DNA of 64,000 nt from Dimorphilus gyrociliatus (taxonomy: Eukaryota; Annelida; Polychaeta; Dinophilidae), in assembly GCA_904063045.1 (NCBI GenBank), contig CAJFCJ010000006.1, forward strand, positions 3,736,408 to 3,800,407, written 5' to 3'. The notes beneath the pieces were generated by a model. The model was not told the DNA's origin, did not search any database, and saw only the letters and a list, made by a program, of their open reading frames with translations. This document shows, piece after piece, positions 11,947 through 24,000 of the stretch (positions are counted from its first letter, which is position 1; each line of letters begins with the position of its first letter). The translations under genes and the position numbers were made by a program.

Positions 11947-12340
11947 TATGAAAACATACTAGAATCGCAGATTAAGAACAGTAGGATTAGCTTAACGGGA
12001 AAAAGTTCCAAAGTGGGCGCGTAGCAGCCGAATTTTTTGTTAAAATAACAGGTCCGCATCTGGAGCGTAAGTTTATATTAGAAAAATTTGAATAAAAACC
12101 GCAACTTAAATATATAATATATTATATTTTACACTTTTTAAATTATGTAATGTAGTATACTTGTATATAAGTTTTCAATTGCAATCGTTACATTATTCAT
12201 AATTTAAAATCGTTAAACAAGCCGTTAGTCTTAGAAAGAAGATGCTAAAAAATGTTTTAATCTGTATTTTAGAAAATTATGGTTACACAATTTTTCTTAT
12301 CTTAAATCATTGATATCAAACAAGAGGGAATCTAATTAAA

Positions 12341-12625
12341 CAGTTGCAGTTGCGAAGAGTCTATTCTATGGAACAGAAATTTTATTGCTAGCTGACTACT
12401 TTTCATTAAAACTAATAACTTTGAAATGGTCACAGATACTGAGAGCAACTAGTTGTCTAACGAATCTTTGTGAGCTATCAAATGGCTATGTCTCATATTT
12501 CATTGATATCTATCCTTGATTAAATATGTAGAATACCCTAGAGAACGATAATAATGAAAAAAAGCTTTTCAAGCCAGACTTTGATATTCAGGGCCAAAAT
12601 TTATCATTTAGTCATTAGTTAAGCA
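12341..12625 (+). pseudogene. partial tandem copy of TMEM87 exons 2-4
   Basis: Three blocks in the right order resemble exons 2, 3 and 4 of the TMEM87 gene 1.2 kb downstream. Block 1 (about 12345-12390) shares GTTGCGAAGAGTCT and ATGGAACAGAAAT exactly. Block 2 (about 12415-12492) translates LKWSQILRATSCLTNLCEL against LKLSWMLRETNCLGDLFAL. Block 3 (about 12550-12618) translates LFKPDFDIQGQNL against LFKPDLDIQGLNL, then reaches a stop. No signal-peptide exon and no membrane part are found, so it is most likely a decaying partial duplication, though the frames are still largely open. Confidence 0.7.
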
Positions 12626-13348
12626 TTGTCTCTTTGAATGCTTTTCTGGTTGGAATGGAATTTGGATGGATTTTTTCATTTCCTCCTTTCCGTTAGGAAT
12701 AATAATTGTTCTTTAACAATCTGTCATTAATGATCAGAGACTTTTGAAAATGTCGTTGATGAAAGAAACAACTTGTTATTTGTAGCTAAATAGAAATTTA
12801 AAAATATTGCGCCAAACAGATGAACATTTCTTTTTATTAATTATAGGCGCGCACCTAAAAGCGTTTAGATGATTTTTGTCTACTTATGTTAAGTATGTTA
12901 ATCATCTAAACCTTAGATATATTTTAGATAAATATGTACATTATCAAATACTATAATCGTTATTTTAGAAATAAATTGACCATTTTATAGAAAAGAATAT
13001 ATGCTATTATAAAAAATAAATTATTTGAAGGACACCTGCAAAGCTATTTTTTAAGCTCTCGTAATTTATAAAATGTTTGAAGTGAGTTGTTTTTCAGTTT
13101 ACCACCTTGTTAGTTAAAGAGTGCAGAGAACAACTAGGAAAAAACATGTGATCAGTATTGCTGATATTGCTACGCCCTCTAGACCTTAGGGCTAGTCCGC
13201 ACTCAAAATAGAGCAAAACAAAAAAATCATTACATACATTAAGGATTTTCAAAATCTAAAAAATTATCGTAACAAAAGGAAATACAATAAAAATGAAAAA
13301 TTCCCAATTTCTGTAATAGCTACGAAACAGTGAACTTCCGCTTCCAAC

Positions 13349-15436
13349 ATGGCAATGTATCTTCACCGACAAATACTACTTTTTGGACTTTTGAGCTCTG
13401 TGTTTGCATTTCCAGAACAGGGAATATTTGAGTTTAATCTTACAAAAGTAAGTTATATTAAAAATTATGAATGAACATTTTTCACATCTCAAATTATTAA
13501 TTTTAAACGTAGAGCAAATCCAGTTATATAGTTGCGAAGAGTCTCTTCAATGGAACAGAAATCTCATTACGAGGTAAATTTTATCTATGATTTAGAATCA
13601 TGTATACATTTCAAAATATCAAATAGTTCTACTTGACTGCCCTTCGTCACAATCTACACCCTTAAAATTGTCATGGATGTTGAGAGAAACGAATTGCCTG
13701 GGAGATCTTTTTGCTTTAGCTAATGACCACGTATGATGTTTCATGATTGTTTATTCTGAATATAATTTATAGCTCTTACAACAGGATGACAATACTGGAG
13801 CTATACTTTTCAAGCCAGATTTGGATATTCAAGGCTTAAACTTGTATCGTTTAGTTTATTATAAAAGTAGCACTGATGAAATATCTTGCGAATCAACGAA
13901 CAATCTGCAAGTAGGTTTTTTCTTTTCAACATCACTTCAGTAAATTTTAATATACGTGTTGCTAGGATTTGTCTGGCACCCCTCCAGAAGTTGCAACTTT
14001 ACAAGCACAAACAAGCACCGGTCTTGTCACCCCCACTCCTTTAGCTACTAAAGCTACTAAAGCTACAGTTAAAGCTACTGATGATAAAGGTAAAGCTACT
14101 GATAATCACAGGAAAAGAAGAGAAGCGAAAACAGCAGCTCCGGAGCCTACTCCTACTACAAGCTCAGATAGAATATATAAAGCTTGGAAGGACGGAATTT
14201 ACATATTTATAGTTAGAGTGGAATCCTTAGATGATTCAATAACAGCGAATGTCGTCCTTTCAATGAAAGGAAAACATGGATATCTGTCAGCAATTGATTG
14301 GCCATTTTTACCATTTTATGGTGTCATGTGTGCTCTATACGTCATTTACGCTTTAGCCTGGCTCATAATGTCTGCTATGAATTGGAGAGATCTTCTTCGT
14401 ATTCAATTCTGGATCAGTGCTGTAATTTTACTTGGATTAGTGGAAAAGGCAGTCTATATTGAAGATTATCGCTCGATTAGCCATACTGGAAAAAGTTTAA
14501 AAGGAGCTATGTATTTTGCTTTATTTTTGACAAGTTTGAAACGAACGCTTGCGAGGATACTGATTGTTATTGCATGTCTTGGATATGGAATCGTGAAACC
14601 TCGTTTAGGGAATCAATTACAACGAGTTTTAGCATTAGCGTTCTTGTTCTTTTGTTTTTCATATGCTGATGAAGTTCAAAAAGTCAGAAATCATAGAGGT
14701 TATAACAAGGGAAAAGGAGACTTTTTCACAGCAATTCCTTTAGCTGTAATTGATGCCTTGTTCTGTTGGTGGATCTTCACTAGTTTGTTTTCAACTATGA
14801 AAACTTTGAGAATTCGCAGAAATGTTGTTAAGTTATCGCTATATAACCATTTTACTAATACTCTAGTATTAGCAGTGTTAATTTCAATTGGTTATATGAT
14901 TTGGTCATTAGTTGAACATCGTTTCTCCAAATGTCTTCCTGGTTGGAAAGGAATTTGGATAGACGAAGCCTTCTGGCATTTCAGCTTTTCCTTTGTATTG
15001 GGAATTATAATTGTTCTTTGGCGACCAACCATCAATAGCCAGAGATTCGCCTCCACTCCGTTACTTGATGATGTCGATGATGAAGAGAATGAAACAAATT
15101 TGAATGAATCATTCGGTGCAAAAAAGAGAACCACGATTACCTCCAACGGCCCTCCCACCAATAAGGAGACAAAGAATAAAAAAGCAGTAAGTGACATTTT
15201 ACATTGCACAAAATTCCTGTACATTAAATTTTTAATCTTTATTAAAGGAGGAAGACTTAAAATGGATCGATGAGAACATTCCAACAACAGTAGTGGAGTC
15301 GTAAGTAGCGAATATGAAAGGGTTTTCGGTTTTTTGAAAAATAATTAAACTTTTTTATAGATCATTGCCCAATTTGATAAATGATTCGGATGAAGAAATA
15401 TTGAACACTAAATTTGAAATATCAAAAATGGACTAA
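13349..15436 (+). CDS. TMEM87: TMEM87-family seven-transmembrane Golgi protein
   Basis: Seven exons join in phase: 13349-13447, 13513-13573, 13627-13730, 13773-13910, 13966-15186, 15248-15300, 15361-15436, for 583 residues. The N-terminus is a signal peptide (MAMYLHRQILLFGLLSSVFA), followed by a lumenal GOLD-like domain with paired cysteines. A Thr/Ala/Lys-rich linker (residues ~145-190) precedes seven membrane helices from about residue 248. Diagnostic segments are WRDLLRIQFWI, GYGIVKPRLG, RRNVVKLSLYNHFTNTL and LWRPTINSQRFA, and the end EEDLKWIDENIPTTV ... SDEEILNTKFE matches the conserved TMEM87A/B tail. TMEM87 proteins sit in Golgi membranes and are implicated in endosome-to-Golgi transport and mechanosensitive currents. 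A partial copy of its 5' exons lies just upstream. Confidence 0.92.
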
Positions 15437-16448
15437 ATGTTTGGTATTTTTAACATTTTAACAGAATATTATGATGCATAAAATTATTAGGAGAATAAGA
15501 CTGCTTATCAAATTTTTGACAGTATATCTTTCTTGTTTTCTTTGGATGGTGGTTGATTGGTGTGTTGCTTTTTTTTGTATGTCATTCTATGTTAATTGTG
15601 GGTATGTTTTTATAAAAATTTCAACATCATAATTAACAAATTTCATTTGATCATTTGAAAATAGTACCAAACATGTGGACAGTTATATATCTAATCACAT
15701 TTCATTATGTATTATAAATATACTTTATTGAATACTTTTGAATTTACCAGAATATTTTTCTTCATATTATTTTTCTTATATTGTAAAAATGCTATTATTT
15801 TTTTGTTGGAAATTTAATTCAAATTATGCATTTTCTTTTCTGAATTGAACAGTTTAAACCAGCAGAATTCTATAATTTTTCTTGAAGATAATGTGAAAAA
15901 AAAGCTATGAAAAAAAAGAATGTGGAAACTATGTCAAAAGTCGGAAAAAACGCTTTGTATATTTTCGTTTTTACAACAAATTCCTTTTAACCAAAGATAT
16001 TTGATTGATTATATTTTTTAATTTTCTCACAAAAAAAGGCAGCAGATAATTGTTGTTTTTACACGATTTTTCATTATTTACCCAAAAGGAGTTGCATTTT
16101 TAAAATACATTAAACAAAGTGAAAAGGAGAAGCAGCAACAGCTTTTATTATCTAAATTCTAAATATACACTATTATATATTAATATATATTAAAAATGGA
16201 ACAAACAAATAACAGTATTTTTCATAGACAAACAATTTCTATCTTTATTATACTTGTTAAACGTTCGCCGTCTCAGTGATCTGTCATTGTTGGCATTTGT
16301 CGGCGTTTCGTTTGATCTTTTTTCCTGCTTCTGGCGTTTGGTCTTATTGAAATTTTCATTAAATGTCGATTTATATCGAACAAATGACATATTATTTAAA
16401 CTACTTGTAGACTTTTGGTCGCCTTCGGATTGATCTCTAAATATTCGA
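15437..16448. other. convergent 3' flanks of TMEM87 and the RND gene
   Basis: AT-rich, mostly 3' untranslated sequence. On the minus strand a basic frame (16190-16390, rich in K, R, N) opens after a possible acceptor just below the RND stop codon. It might be an alternative tail of that gene, but no matching donor is evident. Confidence 0.4.
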
Positions 16449-19400
16449 CTACATTATCGATTCTGTTTTATCAAGGGCCATGTTAGCATCCTCTAAATGG
16501 TCAGTTGACCATGAAGAAACAACAGTAGTTTGAGACTGGCTATTCGGGCTTATCTTTTCGGCTTTCATACTATAGCTATCGTTATTCGTATCGCTATCAT
16601 TCATTTCCGAGACTGAGTCGGTGGTTCGTTTCAAAAGTGAGTGTCTAGTATGAGCTCTGACTTTTCCTTTCACACCTAAAAAAGTCTGTTTTGCGATGGG
16701 GGATGGTTGCTCAGGAGGATCGGATAATAAAGACAAAGTAGATGTATTTAATGGTCTGGATGAGTTAGTACCCGTCCAGTCCTCTTCTGCAATGCGCTCT
16801 AAGGTCCCCCGCCTCTTGAGGATAAAGGTATCTTTCTTTTTCTCTTTATCTGTCACTTTCTTAGTGCCATTATCAGTCTTTGATTTAAGATCGTTTAGAG
16901 CTTGTGTAAGTCTTTTAATAAAGTCTGAATCTTTACCAGTTGTTAACAAATCTGACTTTATTTTATCTGTAAATATCCTAGGATTGTTCGAATTATTTTG
17001 TCGCCTCTTGTTATCATTGTCAGAGGGATCTATGCGGATATGCGTTGTTTGTTTATCAATGTTTTCCTTCTCCTTTATACTGTCCTGGGGTTCAATTAAC
17101 ATATCGCCTCCAATTTGCAGATTATACACTCCAACTTTACGCCTCTTTCCTTTTATAATACTAATAACATCACCAGATAAAGCATTTATACACTTCCCTT
17201 TCCCTTCTTTTTCATCGTCTTTATTAGAGGGAATAGCCAAAGATTTCTCCGAACTGACAACATCGCTCAGTTTATTCCGTAATAAATTGTCTCTTAGCGA
17301 GGATGGGGGCATCGAACTGATATTGATAAACGGCAAAAAGAAACAGTATATAAATATCCAAGCGACAATAATCGTAATTAATGCTATTTGAAATAAACTA
17401 TAGATGTATTGAGTAGAATCGGTTAGGGAGAAGAACAGGGTAATCAACGACATAGTACCAATCATGGTGACCGATGGATTAGTGACACTTTTGTAGGCCG
17501 ATAAAACCCTTGTCACTCTCTGCTCTCCTTTAAATTGCACGACAACAGTTAAAGTTAAAAGATGCAAAATACAAACAATTGTTATCATATAGGGCATGGC
17601 CATTACATGTAAAACCGTTATTAAATTATTCATTAATAGCATTAAGCCTATACTGGAAAAACTAGCTAATAATATACTAATAACCATGATTAAACCCGTA
17701 CGCAAATCAATCTTAAGGAAGAACGAAGCCGTAGTACCACTAAATAATTGTAAGAGAGCAGAGGCAAGAGGTTGCCAAGACAACGATCGTCTAACCCCGA
17801 AGCCAAAATCCGGAAAGTGTACAGTTGTTGGATAATTGCTAGGCATAGCCAATCGTAAAATATTCCACTCATAAATCATATTCTGCCTTAAGCACTCCTC
17901 TTCAACGAAACTAGATTGAATAAGATAGTCAAGTTGCAAATTTAATACATAAAAGTTCCTTCCTCTCTCAGTATTATCCGTAAGTAAATGATCCATAAAT
18001 AGATATTTATGAGGATACCTTTTAATTACTGCTAAGGAGAGATTTCCGATCATTTCCCTTGTCTGACAATATTTATTACTATTGTTACATTGTTGCTTAA
18101 TGTCCGTATATAGTTCTTTCATGAAGCATCTGCGAACCTTCCAGACGGTTGTTGTATAATTGTTCATTTTTAAAGCGTTACACGAATTTGAAGCCCACTC
18201 TATGAAATCCCATGAGATAGAGTCATCACTACCTAAATCAACTACAATCGTCATATTTAAATAAGATCCAATAGAATCAAATTCTCCAGAAATTCGTTTA
18301 TAATTCATTAAAGGATGGTCTAGGTTTAGGACTTGAGGACGAAGGATTTCTGGTGTCCTATATACAGAATACATTACATACTGTAATGAGATTGTTCCGC
18401 AAAGAAGACAAACGTAAATGACCGGCAAAATAGAAAATGCGGAGAAATTTATGGTTTTCTCTAATGGCTTAACAGTTTGTCGGTCGTTACCCTTATCTGT
18501 CGATTCTTTCATTATTAAATCTTGACTGTTAACCGTTGAACAATTGATCAATGTCCTAGATTGTTTACCGACTTTAAAAGATAAAAGCAAGGGCAGTATG
18601 TAAATTCCGAATAAAACGTATAGGATTAGCATCGTGTAGGAACAAATGACTAAATTAATAGAAGCGTTCGTGCCTTCCATTAGCTGAAAGGCTAATGAAA
18701 CAAAATTAATGCTAACTGGAAGGATTGCTTTCCTTATTACTCCTGTTCTATTTTCTTCCTTACCAAAACAACCTATCCATATCATGAGAATAATAAAAGG
18801 CATGCCTGCCAGGAAAGATAGAATGTGAACTTCATAAAAACTTACTACAAGGAGGGAGACAGTCATAGAAAATATATAATACTGTAAGATGACTATTGCC
18901 CAAAATAGTGACGTCAATAGAGCGTCGAGGGATACGAAAATGAGTAAGGCAAAAATTGCAAACTTTTTACTCTTTATTATCTCTTTCATTTCAATCTCGT
19001 TTAGGAGTGAATCATTCGAACTTATTCCCATCAATTTTGTTTTCTTTAACGCTATATCGTCAAATAATCGAATAGAAAATTTATTGAAATTGTTGCTATC
19101 GTTAAAACGAAAGCCCATATATAAAGTTCCACTGGACATTAGAGGCTCTTGACGAGGAAGTAAGCTTAAAAGTGAAACGATTAGCCAACCATAACGTCTG
19201 CACGTCAAAGGGATTGAGCAGTTCATTCGATAATCGTCTAAGCAATATATATAAAGCCTTTCATATTGCTTATAAGATCTCCAACAGGTTTCGATTAGAT
19301 GCCTGACGGTTGATAATAATCCAGTGTTTAAATCCCGACAAGTTTTGTTATAATATTCCGATAGAAGGGAAGCCATATTGAAATCTCTTGGGCAATCTGG

Positions 19401-20022
19401 TCCAGTTTTACAGCTTTTTAGAACGAATAATTCCTCTTCGATCAGGCATAAACTATGTATGTAATTGATCTGCCAAACAGACTTTGAGAATGTTATTAAA
19501 ATGTTCGAATTTATCTTTGGCTCGTAGCTCGCATAAGGTAATTTCAAGAGACAATCATCATCTATCTCCCTACCACTTTTACTACCGCCATTGCTACTCC
19601 CTTTTAATCCTAATATGTTTTTTAAATAGAAGGATCTTGTCCTATTCTCTCTACCAAAGTTCCCAAATAACCTTATCGAACGTCTATAATCGCAAGATTC
19701 AGCAGAGTAATTCTGATAGATAGTACTGTTGAACATTGAAAAAAAAGTATGTCTAACATTCTCGTCACTTGTGATGTAATTAACTATTCTAGGAGAGATC
19801 TTATCATTATTCCATATAGATACAACCTATGAATAAACATGGTACTTCATGTATATACAGTATATTTATATAAAATAATTGACATACTTTAAATACAAAT
19901 TCAACTTTTAATAAATAATATATTAAAACTGTTACAGTTAAACAAAAACTAGAATTAAGACAAACAATCCATAAACACTTCATTTGCATTTTAATTTCAT
20001 TTATTTCGTAATCATTTATCAT
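16449..20022 (-). CDS. large RND-fold membrane protein, Dispatched/Patched-like
   Basis: Two exons, 19888-20022 and 16449-19826 (AAA|GTATGT ... CATAG), give about 1170 residues. The short first exon supplies the N-terminal membrane anchor (CLWIVCLNSSFCLTVTVLIYYLL). A large cysteine-containing extracellular region with many NxS/T sites follows to about residue 290, then a first helix bundle (about 315-465), a second extracellular domain and a second bundle (about 770-930). The C-terminal 230 residues are polar, basic and Ser/Thr-rich, so cytosolic. The two-fold repeat of one helix, big loop and five helices is that of RND/sterol-sensing proteins; the CSIPLTCRRYG segment before the first bundle recalls Dispatched. 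The GxxxDD proton-relay motif of active RND pumps is not visible in either bundle. Family level is good, subfamily uncertain. Confidence 0.65.
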
Positions 20023-20504
20023 TTAAAAAATTACATTTCCTCTCATTTTTTTTTATATACTATTTATAGAATATAGAATATGTTGTTAATTCCGAAACAT
20101 AACAATAGGCCTGAGGAAATAATAGGCAAGAAAATATAATTAAATTGTTATAAAACGTCTCTTCTCGCACGCGGATTAGCATTTATGTTATATAGATTAT
20201 ATATACTCTATATATATATATATAAAGGTGAATACACTGTTTATTAGAGATATATATGTAATTTATTTATTTTCATTAATACCACCTAACTCGGAAAGAA
20301 ATTCTCTGTTTCTCTTTAACAATTGAACTTACGAAAACATGATGTATCAACTATATATATATATATATATTTGGAGAGTCTTTTATACACAACTATATAA
20401 ATATGAGCATTTGTAGACGATAAAACTATTGCAGAAAATATATTAAATCATTGCGTTTTTTTCTGTTCTAGAAGGATATTAATCCTTATCTTCAAAATTC
20501 AAAC

Positions 20505-20507
<3 letters not shown>

Positions 20508-20534
<27 letters not shown>
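20508..20534. repeat. TA dinucleotide microsatellite
   Basis: Long uninterrupted TA run, the longest in the window by eye together with that at about 42405-42431. Confidence 0.9.
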
Positions 20535-20539
<5 letters not shown>

Positions 20540-20712
20540 TTTATGCACAAATATACATAAAAATACAATATAACAGCATTCTTTATAATAATCATCATCA
20601 TATTATCAATCTCAATCAATAAATTAAAGATTTAATTCTATTTTCTACATATTAAAAAAATTTTTAAAAGTAAAAACAATGGCCGATTCTTTTTCGTATG
20701 TTTATTTGTCTT

Positions 20713-20780
20713 CCATCCATCCATCCATCTATCCATCTATCCATCCATCTATCCATTCATTCATCCATCCATCCATCATC
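20713..20780. repeat. ATCC/ATCT tetranucleotide repeat
   Basis: Imperfect tandem array of CATC/TATC units with ATTC variants. The plus-strand frame through it (Ser-Ile-His repeats) is a by-product of the repeat, not a gene. Confidence 0.9.
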
Positions 20781-20989
20781 TATTGATACTGAAAATTGGC
20801 AAGTAAACTTGATATTTGTTTTGATTGTTTTTAAATATTTTTTTTTAAAAATCTTCCATTGTTTCTTTCCGACTGTTTCCATCAACATCTTTTTTTTAAT
20901 GTACAGTATATATATATATATATATCAATATAATAATATTAATAATAATAATAATATGGTTTTGTAGAGATGTATAATGTCTATATAAT

Positions 20990-21070
20990 TTAGGTTTCAG
21001 ATTTGGATTTAGACTTTCCAATTTTACCAAGGACGGTTTGAACTCCTTGTTTAATACTAGCTCCAAATCC
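20990..21070 (-). other. alternative last coding exon B of Fe65
   Basis: After a strong acceptor (TTTTCTTTTAG) a 26-codon frame in phase 0 reads GFGASIKQGVQTVLGKIGK and ends in TAA. It can be spliced directly to the exon ending at 22254. The basic amphipathic tail resembles the end of vertebrate Fe65 (a GVQSLWGSLK-type helix). Confidence 0.7.
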
Positions 21071-24000
21071 CTAAAAGAAAAGAAAAAGGAAAAAAGAAAC
21101 TTTATTAACGTAAAAAGGAATAAGGATAAAGAATAAATAAACAAGAAGAAAAAATAGATCGATTTATAAGAAAGAAAAAAAAGGGGCTTGGTTATTTATA
21201 TATTATTATTATTATGTTTATAAATATAATAGCTGTTAGTGTTATTACAGTTATAATAGCTTTCCTCGTATTTAAAATAGTGTAATAGTACTGTTGGTAA
21301 GGGAAAAAAAACAATTCTCCACCTTTATACAGTATCTACGAAGGAGTAGAAGAAAAAAGAATTAAAAATAATGAAAACATATTCTATGGGAAAAAATTGT
21401 TATAAGAATTAATGTAAATAAAGGAGAATGTAGGGGAGGGAAGGGGAGAAAAAATAAAGAGAAATAATAACAATAACAACAATTAAAGAAAGAAAGAAGA
21501 TTAAGAATAAATATTATTACTAAGAATAAAAATAATGTACTCACAACATTAAAATTCAAGGTGCAAACTTGGCATGCAAATAAGAACAACACTTAAAACA
21601 AGTGACTAGAATGAAAACCATTTTGACTTGATTGAATCGAAGGTCGAACTAACTCCTATCTTTATATTGTTGGCCTTTTCCAGAATTCCATTGACATTCG
21701 TACCTAGTTTATTCGCTAAGACGTTTAGTGGTTGTTGAGCGTCTAATTCTCTTCTCTCCTTCTCTTTCTGCAGCTGTTTAATTAGGGTATGGGAAAAGGG
21801 TGGAAAAAGAAGTAAGGGAAAAGGTTTTTTTTCTTTTTTTTTTCACTATGGATGAGGACGACTAGAGGAGACGTAATACCGTCTATACTTATAAATAGTA
21901 TATACAGTATATATAGGGACTTTTTTAGTATTGAGTTATTGCAAAAAAAAAAAGAAAAAATCCCGCGTAAATCATGCAAACAACAGTTAAAAACAATAAA
22001 AATAAACCAATAATGCTAACGTGCAATAATAGTGTTTAATTGGGTTTCTTTTCTTTTCTTTTAACCCTTAAAACTTGATAATAAGTCTATATAAGCGTAA
22101 AAATCTCCCATAGGCCTGAAGAATGGGCAATTTTTTTTTTTTTGAAGACTTTGGCTAGTTAATGGAAAATCCTATGTGATCCTTGCTCTCCCACCACCAA
22201 ATTAGGAGGAGGAGAGAAAGGAATGAAAGATCTAATTAAAGGATAATACTTACTCTAGAAGCTTGAGCGGCTTTAGCCCTTCCGTCCGGTGTATGTGGGT
22301 GGGCGTCTAAGCATTTTTGAAATCGTAACTGGAGAGTGGTGAATCCGAAAAGTAAAGAAACAGGTTAGAATTATACAATCAATATAATGTCTATACGCAC
22401 TTTACAAGCCGCCTCGATAGTTTTACAAAGGGGACCAGCAGTCGGTTCACAGTGGAAAATATAGGCTATAAATGAATCTTGAACGGTATGCATTATGAAA
22501 GCTAACACTCTAAAAAGAAAGAAAAGAAATAGATCAAAAAAAGAATTACGGCTACTTCACCTTTTTAAAAAGACAAGATTATGTTTAAAAGAGAATAGGA
22601 AGACTTACTGAATGTTCTTTTTTGATATGCCCATAAAGGACAAGAAACGAACTCGACATTCGGCTAATACGTGATCGTTATTCTGCGAATTTATAAAAAT
22701 ATTTCATAATAAATTTTGCGATGCTTTTAGGCCTAGACAAATGAAATGAAACTTACTGCGCTGTCCGCTATGGTGATTGTTGACGGTGCTATAGATACCG
22801 CAACTAATAGCCAATTTTCTCGAGGTACTGTTGTTAACAGTTTATCCATTGCTTGGTTAAGTACATCGATGCCTGTTGGTCTTGCCACTTGGCAATTACC
22901 CAAATAGTGGCACTTAACCATCTTTCTAGGCTCCTCCATTGGAGTTGGAAATCTTGTAGCTCTGTAGACGGCATCAAAATTGGCTGATTCATGACATCCG
23001 GTTGCACCTTCTCTATCGGCCAGATTCGGCAAATTATTCGGCCTTCTGGCCGAACCTGCACCGCAAGGTTGCTGAGCAAATTTTCGTTTTTGCATAATCT
23101 TTCGGCAAACGTCTCGTAAAGTATGGGCGATTTGTTTGGCAGGCGTATCGCATCTAAAAACGTGGCACATGTGCCTTTTGCTGGACGTATCGCGAGCTAC
23201 ATAAGCAAAGTCTCTGTTTAAAGGAAAAGAAAGGAGAATATATATTTATATAAAACACAAATAAATAAATCATAAATATATTAAATAGCTTAACAAAACA
23301 AAAAGAAAAAAGCATTACAGCTACTATTCCATTAATAAGGTTAAAATTTTATTAAAGAGGGTTTAGAGTCTATTTTTCTACGGGATTAGGAGGATAATTT
23401 CAGGGGTAAAGAGAAAGAGGAAGAGAGAGGTTGATAACAAGTACACCAAGACAAAATTAATTACAAAATTTATATAGACATTATTATATGTTTTGTGTGT
23501 TTTTTTAAAAAAAAAAAATTTGCTAAAGAGAAACAAGAATCATAAAACAAAATCAAATAAAAGGAAGGGAACTAGAAACAAAAAAAAATTATCTATGGTC
23601 TTATCATTTACTAAAATCAACTATTAATTATTTTTAATACCTCTCCCTAGTTTATGTTAGAGTTGATAAGAGTAGGATGAGGAATAAAAAAGAAATAAAA
23701 TGGTAGAAAAAGGAAAGAATAAGAAATAAGTAAAAAGAAAAAAAAAGGAATGAAAATAGTAATAGATAGATAGATATATAGATACATAGATAAATGGATA
23801 GATAGAAAGAGACAGAAAGAGAAGGAGAAAAAGAGAAAAAAGAGATAATTTAGAAAAGAAACGAGAGTCATTCTCTCTTTTCATATTAGCATAGTATATT
23901 TTATGCAAGTCCCTCCCAAAATTACTCACCTTCCATTATCTCGTCCAACTCCCCAAACTCTTATCGAATGTATAGGTTGAACGTTGACGATAGTGGTATC

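Larger units (their letters stand above)
20023..20989. other. microsatellite-rich intergenic region
   Basis: Gene-free stretch with several TA runs and a CATC/TATC tetranucleotide block. It lies between the 5' end of the RND gene and the 3' end of the Fe65 gene, both on the minus strand, and must hold the RND promoter and the Fe65 3' UTR. Confidence 0.5.

Noticed and set aside
16190-16390. Basic frame just below the RND stop codon, considered as an extra C-terminal exon
   Set aside because: An acceptor exists at about 16436 but no donor in the right phase near the RND end leaves a viable intron length.
16696-17391. 231-codon plus-strand frame inside the RND gene
   Set aside because: Antisense shadow of the RND coding exon; the sense frame is far longer and has recognisable architecture.
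20698-20967. Plus-strand frame with Ser-Ile-His repeats
   Set aside because: Translation of the ATCC tetranucleotide array and neighbouring TA run.
23647-23929. Two overlapping minus-strand frames in a Fe65 intron
   Set aside because: Phe/Ser/Leu/Tyr low complexity from purine-rich repeats; overlapping in two phases and crossing the splice site at 23930.
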